Shown here: in pieces, positions 56,611 to 64,000 of the stretch
How the letters are laid out: every line of letters begins with the position of its first letter
How positions within the stretch are numbered: the stretch's first letter is position 1
Assembly: GCA_019055375.1 (NCBI GenBank)
Contig: JAHQIW010000101.1
Location: 1-64,000 of the forward strand
Source: Parelaphostrongylus tenuis
Taxonomy: Eukaryota > Nematoda > Chromadorea > Rhabditida > Metastrongylidae
Direction: 5' to 3'
Length of the DNA: 64,000 nucleotides
Made by a program: the position numbers and the translations under genes
Notes under the pieces: generated by a model
Databases searched by the model: none
What the model saw: the letters and a program-made list of their open reading frames with translations, nothing else
What the model was told of the DNA's origin: nothing

Positions 56611-56905
56611 GTGAGCGCTTCTGGCGCAGTGGTTGGAGGTGCTCTGCGTCGCACTCAGGTCAATCACTCAATCTTGAGCTCATGACTCCACAAAACCGTC
56701 CAGCCCTCTGGGGTCGATAAATTGATACGAGACTGTTCTCAGACTTGTCCGCGAGGATGTGCAGCACTGACTCAGCTCAGCGGGAGGCCACAGCGAGTTA
56801 ATGGAAAGGCCGGATATCCATTTATTACCTCGAGCGAAATTAAAAATTGAAGGCGAATGCATGGCGCTTCCCTCAAAGATTGATCAACGCCAAGAGATTT
56901 ATCCT
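56611..56905 (+). repeat. tRNA-derived SINE, family B
   Basis: Head TCTGGCGCAGTGGTTGGAGG (good A box), then GTGCTCTGCGTCGCACTC, body ending CGAATGCATGGCGC and GATTGATCAACGCC. Partner of 25283-25598. Confidence 0.7.
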
Positions 56906-56929
56906 TGTCCCGAGTTTCTATAAAAGGGT

Positions 56930-58010
56930 GTTCTGCAAAATTGAGTACGTACCGCGCTACCCGGAGATTCAAGCTTCCAATGATTATGACACTCCGATGA
57001 AAAAAATTTGTGCAGCAAATGAAGTCTAATATTCAGTCGTACTCAGATAGCCGTAGAGAACCGCTATTCTCATTAAGTGCAACAGCAACGATAATGTTAT
57101 GTTTCACAATCAATTTGTTTTGTTTATTTGGCTGCAGTTTGTAGGTGACTTTTTGATGAATTTTTAGTCGTCATTCAATATTCTAATTTTCATAATTTTT
57201 AGTGTCATATTTGCTTTTAAAAAGGTCTGATAAGAGCATTATTAGGGCGGAAAAATTTTACGTTTAGCTTATTCAGCAGCGTGGAACAAGACATAAGTTT
57301 GTGCCTTCACAAGCATTTTCTGCAATTCCCGCACGAAAAAACTGGAGACTTTTCAGAGACGGCGATACAATTTCTAAATCTGAAAATCTGCTAGCCATAC
57401 AAATAATATTGCTCGCTGCGACTTCATTTACCGCCTCGTAAGAGAACATCTTCGGAGAGGCGTGCAATTTTTGTTGTTGATCTAGGAATTTTTTCTCGGT
57501 TTGGAAAATTTCCTAGGTCTTTTGCATTGGAATAGTAAAAGAGGCTCTGTTCTGTCGTTTCATATATACAATCTGTTCTGTATTTTTTCGTTATTTGGTG
57601 TTCAAAATGAACTTGTGTTACATTGTAAAAACTAGAAGAAAACCAGGTTTTGTTAAACTGGATTATTTCCGTTATCCGAACCGTGTTTCGACCCTTCAGA
57701 GATAGCTTATGTTTGGCTGTTCTTGATGTTTAAATAACCATCTCGGCAGCATAAATCTATGGAATTTTTATTATATATTTTGTTTTCAAAACCCTTTATT
57801 ATTTCTCTGAACGAGAAATATAATTTTGTTTCTCATTTGAATATTTCTTGTTAACCAAAGCTTTCCTTCAGGGTTTCACCAACATGCTGATAAGTCAAAT
57901 TTTAACGATTTCCATAATGTGTTTCCTTTTCTGAAAGGACTCCTTTGTGCGCTATATGAGTCAAAAAAGACTGAGTTTCGAACTCGACGCGCAAGGCATG
58001 TCCTAACCGG
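56930..58010. other. No gene recognised
   Basis: AT-rich; minus frame 57273-57467 without a recognised motif. Confidence 0.4.
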
Positions 58011-58019
58011 AAAGGTTAT

Positions 58020-58166
58020 GCTTGTAAAATTGCCGAGAAGTCTGTGGAGCCCACTCAATTTCATTCGATGGCCTTTCTTGCACAGACGTTTGGCTTGCAG
58101 TACGCCATATTTTGGTAGGAACACGAGTGTGCCATTTTCAGTGCTTGCTAAAGCATAAGCTCTCAT
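58020..58166 (-). pseudogene. Merlin-like transposase N-terminal fragment
   Basis: FLPKYGVLQAKRLCKKGHRM aligns with LLQRHGVLRSKRLCKEGHP in the relic at 16860-17482. The following part is out of frame and unrecognisable. Confidence 0.55.
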
Positions 58167-58187
58167 ATTTCAAGGAACTCGATGATA

Positions 58188-58222
58188 TAAATAAATAGGT
58201 AAATAAATAAATAAATAAATGA
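58188..58222. repeat. (AAAT)n microsatellite
   Basis: Eight or so imperfect AAAT units. Confidence 0.85.
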
Positions 58223-58224
58223 AT

Positions 58225-58420
58225 ATGGAGCGCTGTGGCCGACTGGTTGTGATGCTCGAGCCGAGCTCCACCCTCCAACACACTCCGACAGTCAGCAAGA
58301 ACACCTTTTACATCGCTAAAGAAGAAGACGATAACCGAATCTAATGCCACAAGTATTGAGATCCGCTCAATAAGGCTTGTGAAGACACATCGTGTGTAAA
58401 TATAAATGTAAGACAAATTT
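58225..58420 (+). repeat. tRNA-derived SINE, family A
   Basis: GGAGCGCTGTGGCCGACTGG head, GCCGAGCTCCACCC B-box area, as in 6603-6860; shorter middle. Confidence 0.65.
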
Positions 58421-58427
58421 TGTCTAC

Positions 58428-58446
58428 ATATATATATATATATATT
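58428..58446. repeat. (TA)n microsatellite
   Basis: Pure TA run of about nine units. Confidence 0.8.
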
Positions 58447-58449
58447 GAA

Positions 58450-59730
58450 TACATTTTTTTGATTGCTAGAATGTATGCTTTCGTATGAACACTAGAAACT
58501 TTTTTAATATTACTCCTGATTAATTTCTTTGTATTTATTGCTCTATGCCAAAACTTATGAGGAGACCTATTAATCAGGAACAGGTTTGTTGCCTCTGCTA
58601 ACAGCGAGGCTCAACTTCTAGTTTGAGAAAGATAGGCGTTTTCTCGATAAATATTGAGGGAAAATGTTAATCAAGCGGTTTCAATCAATTGATAGGTGCG
58701 ATAGTGATCGCCTGTCTCGACCAAAACAGGATATTTTGTACTAATGCGGTTTTGGTGATTAAGGATATCAACTGGTGGTAAAGAAAATCGAACGATTGTT
58801 ACCAACATTTGTGCAGGGCTACTTAGCTTTTTACCGCCTTTTATTAAGCTCTGTAAGCGCTTGATGCAGTATGCTTGACCTACTATGAACCGAGTCGTTT
58901 CGCAGACAAGTCCTACCTATGGATAAAAATATGAAGCTCAGAACTCTCGGTTTGATTTGATTACTGTGAGAAGCATCACGCGCTCTGCTCCATCAGTCAT
59001 CGTTGAGTATGGCTGATTGCATATTATTTACAATTACTCACAATGAATCACCAATTCATCTAGTCGATACTGCTACGCTTCCACAAAAGTATGGTGCTTA
59101 TCTGTCATCTCTGGAGAGATGGAAGGCATGGTTGCCATCTTGGAACGTAGCATCGGACCAAGGACCACATGTGTGTCATGAAAAACTTCTAACCACTGCG
59201 TTACAAGCAGCCTTAGCGCTTATCAAAGCCATGTTTTTACTTCCTAGTACAGCTTGAAGTCCGGTGCACCTTAGGTCTATTCGATAATCGTCCACGTTGG
59301 AAAATGCTTGGGGCAAAGTATTGAAAAAAGTTCGACGTTACACGCGGGCAACGAGAAGCTCAAAGTGAAGAGACAAATTTGTCTGAGCCACCAGCTGACC
59401 TATGATAGCCTATGTAGCAATTCATGCTACATTCATTGCTATTTTCCTATTATCTCTCTCATTTGAGTGACAACATAACGTGCACGATTTTTAAGGTAAA
59501 CTCTAGAGGGCGAGAGGCGGTGCGTGCGGTACAGGAGGACTGATACGCAGCGGAGACGCGCAGGTAGTGGGTCGACGACGACGGCAGTCGAGCGCCTTCA
59601 ACTGTCCCGTGCGGCCGTCTGGATACTTATCCTCTTCTTAGTCGTTTCCTTCTCCTTTCAGCGTATCGATTGCCAACCATTGTTGTTTAAAACTCGATGT
59701 AGCCTGGTTCAATTGCTGAATACTGACTCA
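58450..59730. other. Mostly unassigned; one 84-residue frame
   Basis: The plus frame 59003-59257 (MSMADCILFTITHNESPIH start, LERWKAWLPSWNVASDQ inside) is open but unrecognised. 59500-59620 is GC-rich (CGACGACGACGG), unlike its surroundings. Confidence 0.3.
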
Positions 59731-61720
59731 AACACATAAGACGTAAGATAGTGCACCACTTCGATCCCGATTATCGACCACTTGACGTTCTTCTTCTCTT
59801 TGCCTAATCGGACTGACTTAGGGATGTTTATGACTCAACGTAGCTTTGTTGATTGAACAATAGAACAGTGACTGCCGACTGCTGACTCACCATAAGATGT
59901 GATTTGGTTTACCACTTAAAACTCACATAAGACGCAAGGTTGTTTGCCACTTCTCGCTTGATAGTCGACTGCTCGATGTTGCACAAAGGACTTTAACTGC
60001 AAACCCACGTCACGGAGACGAGCCCAGTGGTGGGGGTCGTAGGCGATTCACCCCCGGGGATGGGTAGCGGGCTTGTAGGACGATTTTGAACATACGGTGT
60101 GAGACTTATATGACTTATACAGTCATGATACTCACAGTTCGTCGACTCGGCTACCGCCTCGGGGTTTCGTCAATCCGAGGCAACCACGATAGCTCCCTGA
60201 CTCCCCCCCCCCTCCTCTTCCGCCTCCTGATTGAGGTTTGCAAACACTTCAAAGCAGAATGCTCCTTTTATGTTGTCAATCGGTTCTCGCTGTTTTCCTC
60301 ATGTGTTTGACCCAGGTTGACATACTAGTCATGTTACGAAGTTGCTATTATTCGAGCTACTACTGTGTAATGATTTAGCGATTGTTGCGTGATATGCCTG
60401 TTGATCCGTCAATTGTATTTGTTGATGGATATAGATGTATTATTATGCACTTGTTGTTTATTTGAGGTTATTTTTCTTTACGCGATTTTTGGTTGAATTG
60501 ATCCGCTTGTAGGCGTGCAGTCGCATATCAACCGACACGGCATTCACTACTGTAATCGATACAGAAGAAGAGGGTTGAATTATTGTGCCCAAGTTGAAAG
60601 GACAGCAGCTTGTTGTTTAGAGTAACGCCTTATGACGACGCTCAAATTTCAATACGATTGATAATTATTTTTGAGCCACTCGTGTGGTCTGTTGTGAGCA
60701 TCTATACAGTGCCTTGCCGCCTCGTCACATACACAGTGCTTTTCGTCTGAGCTGACCTTTTTTGGTGAGAGTTAGAGAGTCGAAAATAATTACCAGGCAT
60801 GTTGAATTTTGAGTGTGGTCCTAAGAAAACACTTGAAACGAGTGGTATGATATTTCACCGATACCTGCTAAGAGCAATCAAGTGCGCAACGCTGCCATTT
60901 AGTAATTTCTTGCACTTTGATAGCGCGTGTAAAGTGTAAGTCTGCGATTACTGTATGTAGGGAGATTTTCCTCTAAAAGTGTTGGCTCAAACGAAAGGCA
61001 GTGGGCAACTGACGAGGCTGCAAGGCTGAAACACGAGTATTGCACTGTCTAAGTGTTCATAACAGATTACATGAGTGGCTTAAGAATAATTATAAGAAAT
61101 AGTGGAGCTTCTTTTGATGTAATGCATAGCACGTGACCCTCCGAGAAATTTGTCATGGATAAGCTAGCGTGTACTATCCCTCGATTTACTGCCGTGCAAT
61201 CAGAGAACAAGCTGAAATCGCGTATTGGAGCTGCTCAGTAAACTTTCTTTTCCTGGATCACGTTGAAAACATAAGAATCCTAAATCCATGTCGTTTAATT
61301 TTTTGTTTGTTGGAATAGCTTGCCCACAGATTGTTGACTATACAGTGCGGAGACAAAATATAATTGTTTGCTGAGATAATGCCTGGAAGAATCCCATATT
61401 TCTCAGTCAATTCTCAGGTTCACCGTCTAAGAAAGCGTAGAAACTACTGGAGGGCACGGCGTAGTTTAGGATTTAGTGCGTATAAAATGTTAATACTGTA
61501 AGTTACGAATGGCTGATGCGGTATAATTAGCAAAAGTTGATATACCAAAACAGTGATTTCGTAACGATGTTAGAGGCTTATTACCGCAATTTCGTAATCA
61601 TTTTTCAAACAAGCCCCCGTAGCCATAAAAGCGGCTATTTGCCGCTTTACACTACTAGTATTCAGCCTCGTTTTCCAACTATCATATTTTTCATCAACAG
61701 GAAGCCAGCATACTTTCCAG

Positions 61721-61792
61721 ATGGCAAACTTCTTGTGCACTTCATTGTGTGTTCACTCTGGAAACATAGCGGTGTCGATAATCATGGCCGTG
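61721..61792 (+). pseudogene. srx exon 1, copy C (donor lost)
   Basis: 72 bp, ATG after TTTCCAG: MANFLCTSLCVHSGN then IAVSIIMAV. The donor is GTG|ATGAGT, with AT where copy A has GT; a GCC|GTGATG site 3 bp earlier could rescue splicing in frame. Strong match to copy A. Confidence 0.65.
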
Positions 61793-63076
61793 ATGAGTCT
61801 TAAGCCGGCCATTTTGTGGGTTATAAATGTAGTAGATCTCCTAAGCATTCCAAGTGTTTACTCTTTAGGATTGACCTGTAAATCGCTTCGTTTCAGAGTT
61901 TTCATTAAGATTATTAGATTATGTATATGTGCCGTACTTTATCCAACCCTGTTAATGGCCATGACACTTCTCAGCTTCACACTTTTAATGAAGAGAAAAA
62001 GATATAACGATAAATCATTACGGTTCTTTTCGCTAGACTGCACGTCACGGAAAAACAAGTACTCTTGCTGGACGAAAAACTTCCCTAATATTGTTGGCAG
62101 TCATTCAAAAAATCAAATCTCTGACTACCGCCGCGCATGCTCGGCTTGCAAAAAAAACATTTTCATGGCGATATAGCGAAAAGGAAACATTTGTGTCCCA
62201 CGTACGTGTATTTCTCGCAGAACAGAGCTGTTACTGGAATTATAGGAAGCTATTCGATAGGGTATCTCACAGTGATTCCAATGTTGTACTTACTTCTCTG
62301 GAAGGACCGTTTCATTGCAGTGTAGCAGAAAAAATAAGATTACGCTCCACATACGCGGCTCATTTGTTGATGATCTAGTGTGTGTGCTGGGCTGGGTGTG
62401 CGCTTGGATGTGGCTGGCAGTGGCATCCATACCGTGATCGATCGATAACGCTGGCGAGACTCACATCTGCAGTCCAATTCTTGTAACATGATTTAGAATT
62501 TCCTCTCCACTTTGAAGGAATCTCCAGATAAAAACGTATAATTCGATACTATAAGATTTCTTATACACGGTCGTATGCTCTTCGTGCTTAGCCTTAGGCT
62601 ATTTATTCTTAGGCTTAGGCTTGATAGCTATTTTAACTAGCAGTATAAAGTAAAATTTTAAATCTAAACATTAGAACGCGAAAGAAAAGTTTTCTTTACA
62701 GTTACTCTACAAAGCCTAGAAATGCCTGGAAAAAGGCGAAAGAATTCTCAAATAAGTAACAAAATCCGCGTGATAATGTGAAAAATAATCGTCAAATACT
62801 GCGTCTCTACGAAAAGTCTTTTAGGAAGAGATCACATGTTGTGTAGCCAAAACTTTAAGCTTCTGACTGATTACTGAATTTCTTACAAAAAAACCTGTCC
62901 AACGAAAGAGTTCTTCTCCTCATACCATGCCGCCTAACGGAATTGTACCATCATTGTTAGAAGTCGAATTGTATCGGTCTATGGATTGCAAAACCACGTT
63001 GTCTACCCAGTATTATGGTCTGAAGAGTAGTGCAGCTTGTTCTTGTTTAGTAGCAAAGGAAAACGTGTGGTTTCAG

Positions 63077-63237
63077 GTAGGAGTGCTTGGTTTGGTTTCA
63101 AATGGCACCGCTGTATTTGCAGTACTACGCAATCCGGCGATGCGAAATTCGTTTGGCCTGTTGTGCATCTCTCACGGCATCGCCAATTGGGGTATTCTAC
63201 TTGTCTTCGTCTTCTGGGTTGCACCTGTAACCTTATT
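63077..63237 (+). CDS. srx serpentine receptor exon 2, copy C
   Basis: 161 bp, acceptor GGTTTCAG, donor TTATT|GTAAGT (consensus). VGVLGLVSNGTAVFAVLRNP, AMRNSFGLLCISHGIANWG, ILLVFVFWVAP, no stop. The window ends before exon 3, so whether the gene is complete cannot be judged; exon 1 upstream has a damaged donor. Confidence 0.78.
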
Positions 63238-63921
63238 GTAAGTCTTTAGAGCTTATAGTTGCCGAGAATTCTTCACAATTACTTACAGTCAATTGGCTCG
63301 TAGATTTTTTTTCTGTAACGCGCGCAGTAATTGCTGTAATTTTGCTTTTATGCGTAATGCGATAGGAAAGCTGGACAGTTTTACACTTATAAACTAAAGA
63401 GTAATAAAACTCATTAGCAAAACTAGTAGGTTGTCATTCAAGAAAACCTTGGCCCTGATGAGATGACAAATGATGCCGGAAACGAATTTTCTAAGACAGA
63501 GAAGAGTTCCATTCTATAACATACTACTTGCATGTTTTCAGTTTTCACGAATTATGCGGACCCCACAACATTTTAAATTTCCTTCCACTTCTTGTGATCG
63601 AAACGATTTCTCAAATAAGAATATTTAGCTATTGATAGTAGTGCTGTAGGTGAAAGAACTTAAGTACCTATTTTAAATAAAGAGTTTTCTTTGCTTATTC
63701 GAAGTTTTTGGCAGAAATGTTTGAGCTATAAGCGTGCAATCACCAGGCATAGACTTTAGATAGGGTTCCGAGTATTACAGCGTTTTTTTTTTGAAAACTC
63801 AAATCTGAGAAAAAGAAATCAGCCCTTTGTTGGCCTTATCTAGGAATCGTTTGTAAATGAGCAATTTGACTTCTTGTGAATTTGTGGCGAAGCTTTGTAG
63901 AATTAATTACCTACTGTAATT

Positions 63922-64000
63922 CCCAAGATCGACGATCTATTAACCTCGGTATAATTTGAATAAATGAATAGTTTGTTCTGTTTAGCCGTTCCGAGGTGTT
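63922..64000 (-). mobile_element. PLE 3' end, continuing beyond the window
   Basis: Contains the shared 3' motif in reverse (GATCTATTAACCTCGG) and the CTGTTTAGC-GTT-CGAGG words that also follow the motif at 46480-46510. Confidence 0.55.

Larger units (their letters stand above)
59735..63930 (+). repeat. srx-bearing segmental duplication, copy C
   Basis: Inverted relative to copy A over its whole length (for example 60990-61060 with 29670-29740, 61700-61800 with 28930-29040, 62150-62345 with 28380-28590, 63100-63240 with 27500-27640, 63780-63840 with 26860-26920). It has no inserted SINE in intron 1 and is the most complete unit. Confidence 0.85.

Overview
The window looks like a nematode nuclear genome segment, most likely from a strongylid (hookworm-like) worm. 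The evidence is exons of the nematode-specific serpentine receptor family srx with short splice-flanked exons, TTAGGC-like (nematode telomere-type) degenerate runs, and GIY-YIG Penelope-like elements (PLEs), RTE-type LINEs and tRNA-derived SINEs. No bacterial operons, CRISPR array or rRNA were seen. Most of the window is repeats; the only coding sequence that can be followed across introns is one srx receptor gene.

Region 1 to 11.7 kb is a large imperfect palindrome (left arm 1-3910, loop 3911-5380, right arm 5381-7146 continuing at 11493-11690). Each arm was later hit by a different insertion. The left arm carries a tandem array of about 270-bp units (1730-3510), each encoding a full type I hammerhead ribozyme on the minus strand, flanked by a perfect 10-bp target-site duplication. 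The right arm carries two PLE copies arranged head to head (7147-11492). From 12 to 20 kb there are decayed PLEs, a Merlin/IS1016-like transposase relic, and a second, diverged hammerhead repeat (18834-19040) whose stems show compensatory changes.

Region 21.3 to 39.5 kb: a second head-to-head PLE pair (21338-24497), bounded by a 22-bp near-identical target duplication, sits just downstream of a minus-strand srx gene whose four visible exons (29010 to 24733) have intact splice sites and compatible phases. A segment carrying its 5' half is repeated inverted at 33540-36530 and 59735-63930, with exon 2 at identical length. An RTE-type LINE lies between the first two copies. A second minus-strand srx locus (39404 to 36566) is a pseudogene.

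Region 40 to 64 kb: RTE LINE copies (41-44.8 kb), tRNA-like SINEs (45 kb), a single PLE (46.4-48.6 kb), a PLE fragment and a third head-to-head PLE pair (52-53.5 kb), a decayed PLE (54-56.6 kb), more SINEs, and the third srx segment. The main result is a three-part link. An intact hammerhead satellite inserted as a unit with a target duplication. PLEs carry their own hammerhead cores. Three PLE insertions share a head-to-head layout with unique centres of 126, 132 and 133 bp, and the hammerhead array ends in the same kind of outward-facing inverted copy. This suggests, but does not prove, that the PLE machinery mobilised the hammerhead repeat.
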